Source of the DNA: Burkholderia sp. OK233
GTDB taxonomy: Bacteria > Pseudomonadota > Gammaproteobacteria > Burkholderiales > Burkholderiaceae
Reading direction: 5' to 3'
NCBI RefSeq assembly: GCF_900230185.1
Contig: NZ_OCSR01000002.1
Coordinates: 1,922,001 to 1,986,000 of the forward strand
DNA: 64,000 nucleotides
The translations under genes and the position numbers were made by a program. Under the pieces are notes generated by a model. The model was not told the DNA's origin. It searched no databases and saw only the letters and a program-made list of their open reading frames with translations. Below, in pieces: positions 42,997 to 52,258 of the stretch (position 1 is its first letter; the number at the start of each line of letters is the position of its first letter).

Positions 42997-43386
42997 ATGG
43001 ACAATGCCGCCGAAGATGCTGCTCGCACCCGAATCCAGCCGCAACGGGCAATTACCGAATTTGCCAGGGTTCTCTGGCATCTGCGCGCCATTCTGGTGAT
43101 GCTGCTGATACTTTTCCTTATTTTGTCGGTCGCCATGTATTACGTTGGAGGGGCCGTCGATGTAGCCACACGCGCGCACTCATCGCCAGGCCGCACTTTC
43201 TATTTTTGCGCGGTCACGGCGCTGACTATCGGCTACGGCGACGTGGTGCCGACCACCACACCGGGTCTCATCATCGCGGTTTTGCTTGGACTGCTCGGCG
43301 TGTTGATAACGGGTGTGGTAACTGGCTCTGCTGTTTATGCCATCCAGCTGGCTGCGCATCTGACCGGGCGGCGCGAAGCGCGGTAG
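42997..43386 (+). CDS. Two-transmembrane potassium-channel protein
   Basis: 129 aa. The ATG at 42997 has TGAGGTT upstream. One membrane helix spans about 30-50, and a second about 85-115. The selectivity filter is TALTIGYGD (77-82) with the preceding pore helix RTFYFCAVTA. It has no cytoplasmic regulatory domain. Four subunits would form a simple K+ leak channel. It lies between ohr and gcd, on the same strand, 84 bp after ohr. Confidence 0.85.
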   Translation: MDNAAEDAARTRIQPQRAITEFARVLWHLRAILVMLLILFLILSVAMYYVGGAVDVATRAHSSPGRTFYFCAVTALTIGYGDVVPTTTPGLIIAVLLGLLGVLITGVVTGSAVYAIQLAAHLTGRREAR

Positions 43387-43538
43387 CCGGTTACAACGAA
43401 TATGTCATACCAGGTGGTCGCTACGTCTCCTAATATGTGTAGTTAGCGTTCTGATATGCTTTTTACCGTGCGCCGGCATGTGAATTCGATGTCGGTACCA
43501 CTGGCAGGCGGTATCCACTCAAGAGGGTAGAGATCATC

Positions 43539-46010
43539 ATGACCAGTCAATCGAATTCGCGGGGCGTGATCGGCGTCATCACCTTGCTTTTTACGGTGCT
43601 GACCGCGCTCTATCTCTTGATCGGTGGCGCTTGGCTGCTTGCTGTCGGCGGCTCGGCGTACTACGTCGTCACAGGCATCGTGCTGTTGGGCGTGGCCTGG
43701 CTGCTTTGGCGACGCAGTCCAGCCGCGCTCGTGCTCTATGCACTCGTGCTTATCGGCACGGCGATCTGGGCACTCTTCGAGTCGGGTCCCGACTTCTGGG
43801 CACTCGCGCCGCGCTCCGGTGTACTCGTCATCTTCGGCGTGTGGTTGCTGCTGCTCGTGAGCTGGCGGCTGGAGGGCGAGCGCAAGCTGGGTGTCGCTTC
43901 GCTCGTCGTCGCGCTCGTGGCATGGGCGGGCATACTCGTGTACGCGAACTTCAACGATCCGCAACAGGTCAACGGCACACTGAACGCTTCCACGCCCGCG
44001 AGCGTCGCCAGCACCGGGATCGACCCTTCCGACTGGCCGGCCTATGGGCGTACCCAGGAAGGCACGCGCTACTCGCCATTGCAGCAGATCACACCTGACA
44101 ATGTGAAGAATCTCCAGGTGGCCTGGACCTTCCGCACCGGTGACATGAAGGGGCCCAACGATCCTGTCGAGATTACGAACGAAGTCACGCCGATCAAGAT
44201 CGGCGACCTGCTTTACCTATGCTCGCCGCATCAGATCCTGTTCGCGCTCGACGCGAAGACGGGCACGCTCAAGTGGAAGTTCGATCCGCGACTGAAGAAC
44301 GATCCGTCGTTCCAGCACGTGACGTGCCGCGGCGTGTCGTATGTCGATCTGTCGACCAATGCGACGGCGGCCGCACCCGCTGCGGCGCCGGCGAGCGATG
44401 CCGCCGCACCCACGGACGCTTCGGGCGCTGCTGCCACCGCTGCTTCGGGCGTCGCCGTCGCAGACGCCTCAGGCCCCGCTACGGCCGCCTGTACGCGCCG
44501 CATCTACCTGCCGGTCAACGACGGCCACCTCTACGCCCTCGACGCGCTGACGGGCCAACGTTGCGCGGGCTTCGGCAACAACGGCGACCTCGACCTTCAA
44601 CACGCCCAGCCTGTCACAACGCCGGGCATGTACGAGCCCACCTCGCCGTCGATCATCACCAGCAAGGTGATCGTCGTGGCGGGCGCGGTGGAGGACAACT
44701 TCTCGAACCGTGAGCCGTCGGGTGTCATCCGCGGCTTCGACGTGCGCACGGGCGAATTGCTCTGGGCGTTCGATCCGGGCGCGAAGGACCCGAATCACAT
44801 TCCGGGCCCGGGCGAGCATTACACGTGGAATTCGCCCAACTCGTGGGCGCCCGCCGCCTACGACGCGAAGCTCGACATTGTCTATCTGCCGATGGGTGTG
44901 AAGACGCCGGATATCTGGGGCGGCGACCGCACGCCGGAGCTGGAGCAATACGCCACCGGGCTGCTTGCACTCAACGCCTCGACCGGCAAGCTCGCCTGGT
45001 TCTACCAGAGCGTGCACCACGATCTGTGGGACATGGACCAGCCGTCGCAGCCCACGATCGCCGACATCACCGACAAGGATGGTAAGAGCGTGCCGGTCGT
45101 GTACGCGCCGGCCAAGACCGGCAACCTGTTCGTGCTCGACCGCCGCACGGGTGCGCTAGTCGTGCCGGCGCCCGAAACGCCCGTGCCGCAGGGCGCAGCC
45201 CCCGGCGACCATGTTGCGCCGACACAGCCGTTCTCACAGCTCACGTATCGTCCGTCGAAGAACCTCACCGACGCCGACATGTGGGGCGCGACGATGTTCG
45301 ACCAGCTTGTGTGTCGCGTGATGTTCCACCGGCTGCGGTACGAGGGCACGTTCACGCCGCCGTCGCTACAGGGCACGCTCGTGTTCCCGGGCAACCTGGG
45401 CGTGTTTGAGTGGGGCGGTCTTGCCGTCGACACCGACCGCCAGATTGCCGTCGCGAACCCGATCGGCTTGCCGTTCGTCTCGCGCCTGATTCCGCGTGGC
45501 CCGGGCAACCCGCTGGAACCGGAGCCGGGTGCCAAGGGCAGCGGCACGGAGTCAGGCATCCAGCCGCAGTACGGTGTGCCGTACGGCGTGACGATCAATC
45601 CGTTCCTCTCGCCGCTGGGCCTGCCATGCAAGCAACCTGCATGGGGCTACATCTCGGCGATCGATCTCAAGACCAATGAGATTGTGTGGAAGAAGCGCAT
45701 CGGCACCGTGCGCGACAGTTCGCCGATTCCTCTGCCGTTCAAGATGGGCATGCCGATGCTGGGCGGTCCGATCGTCACTGCGGGCGGTGTCGCGTTCATT
45801 GGCGCGACGGCGGATAATTACATCCGCGCGTTCAACGTGAACAACGGCGAGCAGGTCTGGGAGGCCCGCCTGCCAGCAGGCGGTCAGGCCACGCCGATGA
45901 GCTATTCGATCAACGGCCGTCAGTACGTTGTGATCGCGGCGGGCGGACATGGCTCGTTCGGCACAAAGCTCGGCGACTATGTGATTGCCTACGCGTTACC
46001 GCCGCAGTAA
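43539..46010 (+). CDS. gcd: Membrane-bound PQQ-dependent glucose dehydrogenase
   Basis: 823 aa. Five membrane helices in the first 140 residues, then the eight-bladed PQQ propeller starting at WPAYGRTQEGTRYSPLQQITPDNVKNLQVAW. PQQ and substrate residues occur in NVTCRGVSYVD-like HVTCRGVSYVD, PGEHYTWNSPNSWAPAAYD, VHHDLWDMDQPSQP and the end PMLGGPIVTAGGVAFIGATADNYIRAF. It oxidises glucose to gluconolactone in the periplasm and passes electrons to ubiquinone. An Ala/Thr/Ser-rich insertion spans residues about 274-317. A terminator-like hairpin follows, then a porin. Confidence 0.93.
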   Translation: MTSQSNSRGVIGVITLLFTVLTALYLLIGGAWLLAVGGSAYYVVTGIVLLGVAWLLWRRSPAALVLYALVLIGTAIWALFESGPDFWALAPRSGVLVIFGVWLLLLVSWRLEGERKLGVASLVVALVAWAGILVYANFNDPQQVNGTLNASTPASVASTGIDPSDWPAYGRTQEGTRYSPLQQITPDNVKNLQVAWTFRTGDMKGPNDPVEITNEVTPIKIGDLLYLCSPHQILFALDAKTGTLKWKFDPRLKNDPSFQHVTCRGVSYVDLSTNATAAAPAAAPASDAAAPTDASGAAATAASGVAVADASGPATAACTRRIYLPVNDGHLYALDALTGQRCAGFGNNGDLDLQHAQPVTTPGMYEPTSPSIITSKVIVVAGAVEDNFSNREPSGVIRGFDVRTGELLWAFDPGAKDPNHIPGPGEHYTWNSPNSWAPAAYDAKLDIVYLPMGVKTPDIWGGDRTPELEQYATGLLALNASTGKLAWFYQSVHHDLWDMDQPSQPTIADITDKDGKSVPVVYAPAKTGNLFVLDRRTGALVVPAPETPVPQGAAPGDHVAPTQPFSQLTYRPSKNLTDADMWGATMFDQLVCRVMFHRLRYEGTFTPPSLQGTLVFPGNLGVFEWGGLAVDTDRQIAVANPIGLPFVSRLIPRGPGNPLEPEPGAKGSGTESGIQPQYGVPYGVTINPFLSPLGLPCKQPAWGYISAIDLKTNEIVWKKRIGTVRDSSPIPLPFKMGMPMLGGPIVTAGGVAFIGATADNYIRAFNVNNGEQVWEARLPAGGQATPMSYSINGRQYVVIAAGGHGSFGTKLGDYVIAYALPPQ

Positions 46011-46060
46011 GCGGCACGCGCCGCGCATGCGGTTTTTCTTGTCCTTTTCTTGTCCCTTAC

Positions 46061-46085
46061 GCGGCGCATTGAATGCGCCGCTTTC
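46061..46085 (+). terminator. Terminator-like hairpin between gcd and the porin gene
   Basis: GCGGCGCAT (46061-46069) pairs perfectly with ATGCGCCGC (46073-46081) around TGA, followed by TTTCTATATT. A smaller CCGC-GCAT-GCGG stem plus TTTTT lies at 46021-46037. The next ATG is at 46097, so this is an attenuator position as much as a terminator. Confidence 0.7.
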
Positions 46086-46096
46086 TATATTGTCGA

Positions 46097-47131
46097 ATGA
46101 ACCATTCCCGCTTTGCGCCGCGAGCCTGGGCCGTGCTGGCCTCGATCGCGTTGCACGCCACGCTTGCGCATGCGCAAAGTTCGGTCACGCTCTACGGTGC
46201 ACTCGATACGAGCATTGAAGTCACCAATCCGGGCGCGGGCTACGTTGCTCGTATGGATTCCGGCGCTTATCGTGGATCGCGCGTCGGCCTGCGCGGCGTC
46301 GAGGACATCGGCGATGGTGTCAAGATCCTGTTCACTCTGGAGAACGGTTTCAGTTCCGCCGACGGCACCTTCGCCGTCGCGAACACGGTCTTCAACCGCC
46401 AGGCCTGGATCGGATTGGATACGCTTTACGGCACCGTGCGTGTTGGCCGCCAGTACTCGCCTATCTATATCCCGTTCAAGGGCGGCCTCGATGCTTTCGA
46501 CGCAGGTACGATCGCTTCCGGTCTCGACAATCTCTCCAAGATCACGCCCTACGAGAGCAATGCGATCACCTATCTCTCGCCCGAATTTCACGGCTTCTCC
46601 ACGACCATCATGGCAGCGCTGCGCGACGGCAACAGCAGCAACGACGGCAACGGACTCGCCGGCCACATCGAAACCTTCGCATGGCGCGAGGGACCGTTCC
46701 GCATCTCGTACGCGCATCAACAGACTCACGGCGACGGCGCGATGCGCGCTAACCTCGGCGGCGTCTCGTACGTTTTTGGCCCCGTCACGGGTTTTCTATC
46801 GTTCTTCAACGGCGATGGCGGTACGCCGCGATATCACAACGACGGTGCATCCGTCTCCGCGCGCTATGCCGTGAATGCGCGCTTTCGCGCCTCACTCGGC
46901 TACACCTATCTGCGTGACCGCTCGGGTGGTGACAACAACGCCGATCAGTTCAGCGCGGCATGCGAGTACGACCTCTCAAAGCGCGCTCTGCTTTATGCGA
47001 GCGCCGGCTGGTTGCGCAATCGCGGGCAGGGTGAGTTCACGCTGCGCGGCGTGAACGTGACGGGCCTCACTCCGTCGTGGCCAGGGGCCTCCGTGCGGGG
47101 CGTACAGTTCGGCATGATCGAGCGTTTCTAG
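46097..47131 (+). CDS. Gram-negative trimeric porin
   Basis: 344 aa. The ATG at 46097 opens a signal peptide, RAWAVLASIALHATLAHA, followed by QSSVTLYGALDTSIEV, the conserved first strand of Burkholderia/Neisseria-type porins. Other features are RVGLRGVEDIGDGVKILFTLENGF, FNRQAWIGLDTLYGTVRVGRQYSP and a C-terminal phenylalanine (IERF). It forms a 16-strand general-diffusion channel in the outer membrane, possibly for sugar or sugar-acid entry given its neighbour gcd. No room for a promoter lies between the hairpin and the ATG. Confidence 0.92.
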   Translation: MNHSRFAPRAWAVLASIALHATLAHAQSSVTLYGALDTSIEVTNPGAGYVARMDSGAYRGSRVGLRGVEDIGDGVKILFTLENGFSSADGTFAVANTVFNRQAWIGLDTLYGTVRVGRQYSPIYIPFKGGLDAFDAGTIASGLDNLSKITPYESNAITYLSPEFHGFSTTIMAALRDGNSSNDGNGLAGHIETFAWREGPFRISYAHQQTHGDGAMRANLGGVSYVFGPVTGFLSFFNGDGGTPRYHNDGASVSARYAVNARFRASLGYTYLRDRSGGDNNADQFSAACEYDLSKRALLYASAGWLRNRGQGEFTLRGVNVTGLTPSWPGASVRGVQFGMIERF

Positions 47132-47360
47132 CGTTGCGCTGTGGGCGCACGTCCGTTCATCCATGTCCGGACCGGGTGACCGTACGTCCTCCGCTTCGCC
47201 GGACTACAATCAGTTATGTGTCCCTAATCTTTCATTGGCTGCGCGCCCGGTTTTCGACGGGCGCGTTGACAAACCGGTCAACCAGGTTCGCAGCGGAGTA
47301 GCGGTTTAAGCAGACCTGATCGCAGTCAGCCGCAAGTGGCGTCCCGGCAAAGGAGGGGCG

Positions 47361-50117
47361 ATGCATTGGCAACCAAGCTCCGGCGTGAACGTCAGACGCA
47401 TCGCAATTATGGTTGCGGTCGTCGTGGGCGCCCTGATCGTCGCCGGGCGCCTCACCGGCGTCGTGGTCGACTGGCTGTGGTTTGCTTCAATCGGTTACGT
47501 CGACGTTTTCTGGACGACTGTCTCCGCCAAGGCACTCCTCTTTGCCAGCGTGTTCGCAGCGTCGGCGAGCGTTATTGCCGCATCGGGGTTTCTTGCGCAT
47601 CGTTACGCGAGGCGTCCCGGTAGCTGGCAAGTAGAAACGGCACGTCTGTCAGGTACGCCGGAGTTCATCAGTGAGTTGGCAGACCAGCTCGCACCGCGGA
47701 TTCCCTGGCGCGCCAGCATTGTCGGCAGCGCGCTTGTCCTGGCGCTGTTCATCGCTGGCGGCGAAATCTCCAACTGGGATCTGGTGCTGCGCTTCCTGCA
47801 TCAGGTGCCTTATGGCGACCGCGATCCTGTTTTCGGGCAGGACATCAGCTTCTATCTGTTCTCGCTGCCCGCTTATCTTGCGTTCAAGAACTGGCTGCTG
47901 CAGCTGATCTTCTGCAGTGCGCTCGTTGCAGCCGCGGTGTATGGGGTTCGCGGCGACATCACGTTCGAGCGGACGCCGCGCGTACTCTCTGTCGCTGCCA
48001 CCGCTCATGCTTCAGCGCTGCTCGGCGCGTTCTTCCTCCTGAAGGCGTGGTCCTACACACTCGACCGCTTTCTGCTGCTCTACGGCGACAACGGCGTCGT
48101 GGTCGGCGCCGGCTATACCGACATCCACGTCGAACTCCCGGTCTTGTGGGTGCTCGTCGGCCTTGCTGCTGTTGCAGCCGTCGCGTCGTGGGTCAATATG
48201 CGCCGGCAGGACTATCGAATTCCTGTCGCCTCGGTGTTGCTGGTGTTCGGCACCTCGTTCGTGTTCGCCTTGATCTACCCGGCGCTCTTCCAGCGCCTCT
48301 ATGTCAAGCCGAGCGAACTGCAACTGGAGATGCCCTATATCAAACACAATATCGCGCTAACGCGAATGGCCTACGGCCTCAACCAGATCGCGGTAAAACC
48401 GTTTCCGGCCGAGCAGGAATTGAATCTCGCCTCACTCGACGCCAATCGCGCGACCATCGACAACATCCGCCTATGGGATGTGCAGCCGCTGATGGATACC
48501 TATGCGCAGTTGCAGGAGATCAGGACGTACTACAAATTTCTCTCCGTCGACATCGATCGCTACCGACTCGACGCTGGTTATCGGCAGGTGATGTTGTCGG
48601 CCCGTGAACTGGAGCCTTCGATGCTCCCCGCGAACGCCCAGACCTGGGTGAACCTGCACCTCCTGTTCACACATGGCAACGGCGTCGTGATGTCGCCCGT
48701 CACCGAAAAATCGGCCGAAGGTTTGCCGTCCTTCTATCTGCAGGATATTCCGCCCGTCGCCCACGGCGGGCCGGCCATTCGCGAGCCGCGTTTGTATTTC
48801 GGTGAAGGGGGTGAAGGTTACGTCATCGTAAAAGGCAGCGTTCCCGAATTCGACTACCCCAAGGGCAAGGACAACGTCTACACGGCTTACAGCGGGAGCG
48901 ATGGTATTGGCATCGGCAGCACCGCGCGCCGCAGCCTCTTCGCCTGGCAATTCAACGATCCGAACATCCTGCTAACCGACTACATCACGAACGGTAGCCG
49001 CATTCTGCTGCACCGTAACATTCAGGACCGGGTGCGCACGATCGCCCCGTTCCTCAGACTCGACCATGATCCCTACCTCATCACAAGCAACGGCCGTCTC
49101 TTCTGGATGCAGGACGCCTATACGACGAGTAGCTGGTTCCCCTACGCCCAACCGGGTTTCGACGATGGCGCCAACTACATCCGTAACGCAGTCAAGGTTG
49201 TGGTCGAGGCATATAACGGCACGGTCGATTTCTATGTAAGCGATCCTAACGATCCGATTCTGCGGACTTATCAGCGCATTTTTACGGGCCTGTTCAAGCC
49301 GCTCGCGGCAATGCCGCAAGACCTGCAGCAACATATCCGCTACCCCGAAGAGCTGTTCCTGATCCAGGCGCAACTTTATCGGGCTTACCACATGGATGCG
49401 CCGGAGGTTTTCTACAATCGCGAGGATCTTTGGCAGTTCCCACGGGAATTGATCGGCATTGATGGCGGGAATAGTCCAGGCACACCGATGACGCCTTACT
49501 ACATGATCATGCGGCTGCCCGAGGAACCGCGCGAGGAGTTCGTTCTGATGCTGCCGATGGTGCCCAGCCAGCGCGACAATATGATTGCTTGGCTCGCCGC
49601 GCGTTGCGATCCGCCTAACTACGGCAAGCTTATCGTTTACTCGTTCCCGAAGGATAAGCTCGTCTATGGACCGTTTCAGATCGAGGCGCGCATCCAGCAG
49701 AGTACCGAGATTTCGCAGCAGATTTCGCTGTGGAACCAGATGGGTTCGCGTGTCATTCGCGGCCATCTTCTTGTTGTACCGATTGAGAACTCGATCCTCT
49801 ACATCTCGCCGCTCTACCTGCGTGCGGAGTCGGGTCAGTTACCTGAGTTGAAGCGGGTGATCGCCGCGTACGGGGATCGGGTGGTGATGAAGGAAACTTT
49901 GGGTGAAGCGTTGGCGGCGCTTTTCAAGGAAAGTGCCCCGCTCGCATCGCAGCCTCAGGGCACGGCGGACGCGCGTGCTCGCGAGGCACTTGCACACTAT
50001 GACCGTGCGATCGAGCGATTGAAGGCGGGGGACTGGAGTGGGTTCGGTGTGGAACTGGATGCGCTGCGGCCGCTGCTCGATGCGCTGGGTGGCGGGCGGT
50101 CGGAGGGGAAGAAGTGA
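47361..50117 (+). CDS. UPF0182 family membrane protein
   Basis: 918 aa, full family length. The ATG at 47361 follows AAAGGAGGGGCG. Seven helices lie in the first 320 residues (RRIAIMVAVVVGALIVAG; VDVFWTTVSAKALLFASVF; ALVLALFIAGG and others). A large extracytoplasmic part follows with conserved ELNLASLDANRATIDNIRLWDVQPLMDTYAQLQEIRTYYKF, TEKSAEGLPSFYLQDIPP and YGKLIVYSFPKDKLVYGPFQIEARIQQSTEIS. The role of the family is unknown. It stands alone and ends 1 bp before the convergent XRE regulator. Confidence 0.92.
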   Translation: MHWQPSSGVNVRRIAIMVAVVVGALIVAGRLTGVVVDWLWFASIGYVDVFWTTVSAKALLFASVFAASASVIAASGFLAHRYARRPGSWQVETARLSGTPEFISELADQLAPRIPWRASIVGSALVLALFIAGGEISNWDLVLRFLHQVPYGDRDPVFGQDISFYLFSLPAYLAFKNWLLQLIFCSALVAAAVYGVRGDITFERTPRVLSVAATAHASALLGAFFLLKAWSYTLDRFLLLYGDNGVVVGAGYTDIHVELPVLWVLVGLAAVAAVASWVNMRRQDYRIPVASVLLVFGTSFVFALIYPALFQRLYVKPSELQLEMPYIKHNIALTRMAYGLNQIAVKPFPAEQELNLASLDANRATIDNIRLWDVQPLMDTYAQLQEIRTYYKFLSVDIDRYRLDAGYRQVMLSARELEPSMLPANAQTWVNLHLLFTHGNGVVMSPVTEKSAEGLPSFYLQDIPPVAHGGPAIREPRLYFGEGGEGYVIVKGSVPEFDYPKGKDNVYTAYSGSDGIGIGSTARRSLFAWQFNDPNILLTDYITNGSRILLHRNIQDRVRTIAPFLRLDHDPYLITSNGRLFWMQDAYTTSSWFPYAQPGFDDGANYIRNAVKVVVEAYNGTVDFYVSDPNDPILRTYQRIFTGLFKPLAAMPQDLQQHIRYPEELFLIQAQLYRAYHMDAPEVFYNREDLWQFPRELIGIDGGNSPGTPMTPYYMIMRLPEEPREEFVLMLPMVPSQRDNMIAWLAARCDPPNYGKLIVYSFPKDKLVYGPFQIEARIQQSTEISQQISLWNQMGSRVIRGHLLVVPIENSILYISPLYLRAESGQLPELKRVIAAYGDRVVMKETLGEALAALFKESAPLASQPQGTADARAREALAHYDRAIERLKAGDWSGFGVELDALRPLLDALGGGRSEGKK

Positions 50118-50118
50118 T

Positions 50119-50439
50119 TCAACCGAAAATCTCAAGACCGTTCTTTTGTACGAGCTGCAGCATACGAGCTGCGATCCCGCTGGGCTTCTTGTCGCCCTGT
50201 TCCCATTGGCGAATGGTTGACGCGGTTGTGTTGAGGTACAAGGCAAACACACCTTGACTGACGTTCACGCCTTTCCGGATGCGGGCGATTTCCTTCGCAT
50301 TGAACTCCGGTGCCTTTTCGATGCACAGATCGTCATATTCACGCATCGTCTTTTTGTCGATGACCTTTGCGCGATGCAGACCGGAAGCTGCGCTATGAAT
50401 TGCTTCCGATGCATCGCTTCTGAAGTGTGCCTTAGGCAT
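50119..50439 (-). CDS. XRE/HigA-type HTH regulator, apparently without its toxin
   Basis: 106 aa. The C-terminal HTH KEIARIRKGVNVSQGVFALYLNTTASTIRQWEQGDKKPSGIAARMLQLV is of the HigA/antitoxin group. The N-terminal 40 residues are helical. The usual partner toxin gene upstream is missing: only 107 bp separates it from an SDR gene, and a short frame ending CDRMLESKDLVEICNA overlaps its ATG. Two 12-bp palindromes in that gap are probable operators. It may be an orphan antitoxin or a plain regulator. Confidence 0.75.
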   Translation of the reverse strand: MPKAHFRSDASEAIHSAASGLHRAKVIDKKTMREYDDLCIEKAPEFNAKEIARIRKGVNVSQGVFALYLNTTASTIRQWEQGDKKPSGIAARMLQLVQKNGLEIFG

Positions 50440-50464
50440 TGCAAATCTCCACTAAATCCTTCGA

Positions 50465-50499
50465 CTCCAACATTCGATCACATTTCCTCCAACATTGGA
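50465..50499. promoter_or_regulatory. Phased palindromes upstream of the XRE regulator
   Basis: CTCCAACATT occurs at 50465-50474 and 50487-50496, 22 bp apart. The second copy forms a perfect palindrome TCCAA-CA-TTGGA (50488-50499) and the first a near one (TCCAACATTCGA). This spacing of two helical turns suits cooperative binding by the HTH protein encoded just below. Confidence 0.6.
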
Positions 50500-50509
50500 A
50501 TTCCTGCAA

Positions 50510-50535
50510 GGCAGCGCCCATCACTGGACGCTGCC
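50510..50535. terminator. Hairpin downstream of an SDR gene
   Basis: GGCAGCG (50510-50516) pairs with CGCTGCC (50529-50535) just past the stop of the minus-strand SDR. TGGTTTT follows on the plus strand. Confidence 0.45.
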
Positions 50536-50546
50536 TGGTTTTGAAG

Positions 50547-51395
50547 TTAATCAATGAAGTCCGTCGCTTCGGATGAGCCCTTCCACGCATCAAGATCGCG
50601 TTGGACCGCTGCGGCTTTTTGTGCCGCCAGTTCGTTGGCGATCTTGCCGGCGAACAGGTGCAATGGCGGTTCGGTGACATCAACAGCCTGCATGATCAAC
50701 ATGGCCAACTTGTCCGGATCGCCGGCCTGATGACCGTGCAACGTGCCCAGGTGCAGATCGAGCGATTCCTTGGCCTCGGTGTATTCATCGATCTGTCGTT
50801 TGGCCACCGCCAGCGCGCCGCTCGACAAAAACTCCGTGCGCACCGGCCCGGGGTAGACCACCGTCGCCTTGATGCCGAACTCGGCCACCTCGGCCGCGAG
50901 CGACTCGGTCAGGCCCGCGAGCGCGAACTTGCTCGCCACATAGCTGCCCCAACCGGCGTAGCCGCCCTGATAGCCGACGATCGAGGCGATGTTGATAACA
51001 TGCCCGCCGCGCTGCTCGCGCAGATGCGGGAGCGCGTGCCGCAGTACCAACAGCGGTGCGAACAGGTTGACTTCGAAATTTTGCCGAAGCTCCTCGTCCG
51101 AAAGGGCTTCGACGGTTCCCTGTTGTGCGTAGCCGGCGTTATTGACGATGATATCGATCTTGCCGAACGTCTTGACGGTTTGTGCGATGGCGGAGCGCAC
51201 GCTCTGGTCGTTGGTCAGATCCACTTGCAGAGGAAGAAACCGCTCCGCAGCGGGGCCGAACGCTTCCGTTAACGACGCCACGGTTCGCGAGGTCGCGGCG
51301 ACGCAATCGCCACGCGCGAGGAGTTGCCGTACGAGTCGTTGGCCGACGCCTTTCGATGCGCCAGTGACGAACCAGATTTTCGCAGATTTGCTCAT
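50547..51395 (-). CDS. SDR family oxidoreductase (first of three)
   Basis: 282 aa. The ATG at 51395 follows AAGGAAATTATC. Classical SDR motifs: TGASKGVG, NNAG in IIVNNAGYAQQG, Ser in INIASIVGYQGG, YVASK and PGPVRTEF. The length and the C-terminal LHGHQAGDPDKLAMLIMQAVDV fit the group of SDRs with 17-beta-HSD-like or NADP-retinol-like annotation. Substrate unknown. It lies in the same direction as two more SDR genes and may be transcribed with them. Confidence 0.88.
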   Translation of the reverse strand: MSKSAKIWFVTGASKGVGQRLVRQLLARGDCVAATSRTVASLTEAFGPAAERFLPLQVDLTNDQSVRSAIAQTVKTFGKIDIIVNNAGYAQQGTVEALSDEELRQNFEVNLFAPLLVLRHALPHLREQRGGHVINIASIVGYQGGYAGWGSYVASKFALAGLTESLAAEVAEFGIKATVVYPGPVRTEFLSSGALAVAKRQIDEYTEAKESLDLHLGTLHGHQAGDPDKLAMLIMQAVDVTEPPLHLFAGKIANELAAQKAAAVQRDLDAWKGSSEATDFID

Positions 51396-51467
51396 GATAA
51401 TTTCCTTGATAAATATGTAGTACAAAATTAAATTGCAGCGACATTTCAAAAGATCGTGGCCAGAGTC

Positions 51468-52229
51468 TTACTTGAGTGCCACGCTCATTCCACCGTCAGC
51501 CATCACAACCGCGCCGACGATATAGCTCGCTTTCTCAGAAGCTAGAAAGGCGATCACTTCAGCAATCTCGCGCGGATCGGCCGCCCGCTTGATCGGCGCG
51601 TTCTTGCCGTGCTCGGCGAGGAAGGCCGGGCCGTCCTTGTGAAGGTGGTTTGTGATGTTCGTCACCGCATCGCCGGATCCCACCGCATTGACACGAATGC
51701 CGTGATCGATCGCCTCGAGCGACATGGCGCGCGTCAACTGGGCGAGCGCGCCTTTCGACGCCGCGTAAGCGGCGATCAGCGGAAACGCCTGATAGCACGC
51801 GTATGAACCAACGTTGACGATTGCGCCGGTCTTCGCCGGCATCATCGCGCGCATGGCCTCGCGCGAGAACAGGAACGCACCGGTGGAGTTGACCGCCTGG
51901 ATGCCGTTCCAGTCGTCGAGCGTCATCTCGACGACCGGCTTGTTAATGATGATCGCGGCGTTGTTGACGAGAATGTCCAGCTTGCCGAAGCGTTCCATCG
52001 CAGTGGCCACCGCGCGCACCGCGCTTTCCTCATGCGCGACGTCGGCGATGAGCGGGACGATCCCGGGCCGGGCCAACGCTTCGACGTTGGCGCCGCGTCC
52101 GACGGCGATCACGCTGGCGCCTTGCGCGTGCAATAGCTCGGTGGTGGCCAGCCCGATGCCGCTTGCCGCACCGGTGACGATGGCAACCTTGCAAGCGAAC
52201 GGTTGGCTGGTGGATGCTTGTGAGGTCAT
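51468..52229 (-). CDS. SDR family oxidoreductase (second of three)
   Basis: 253 aa from the ATG at 52229; a TTG 15 nt upstream is possible. SDR motifs: TGAASGIG, NNAA in DILVNNAAIIINKP, Ser in VNVGSYACYQ, YAASK and the C-terminal VVMADGGMSVALK. It is typical of the 3-oxoacyl-ACP reductase-like subgroup. It starts 29 bp from the stop of the third SDR gene, suggesting an operon. Confidence 0.88.
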   Translation of the reverse strand: MTSQASTSQPFACKVAIVTGAASGIGLATTELLHAQGASVIAVGRGANVEALARPGIVPLIADVAHEESAVRAVATAMERFGKLDILVNNAAIIINKPVVEMTLDDWNGIQAVNSTGAFLFSREAMRAMMPAKTGAIVNVGSYACYQAFPLIAAYAASKGALAQLTRAMSLEAIDHGIRVNAVGSGDAVTNITNHLHKDGPAFLAEHGKNAPIKRAADPREIAEVIAFLASEKASYIVGAVVMADGGMSVALK

Positions 52230-52258
52230 GGTGAATTGGTCCAAAGAGATGAGGCTCG

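Noticed and set aside
43411..43440. TGTGTAGTT near gcd, resembling part of the chr palindrome
   Set aside because: Only a single half-site, without the symmetric partner; treated as chance.
47242..47281. Hairpin CGCGCCCG/CGGGCGCG followed by TTGAC-N6-GTCAA
   Set aside because: Could be the porin terminator plus a promoter element, but no T run and no -10 box were found, so it was not called.
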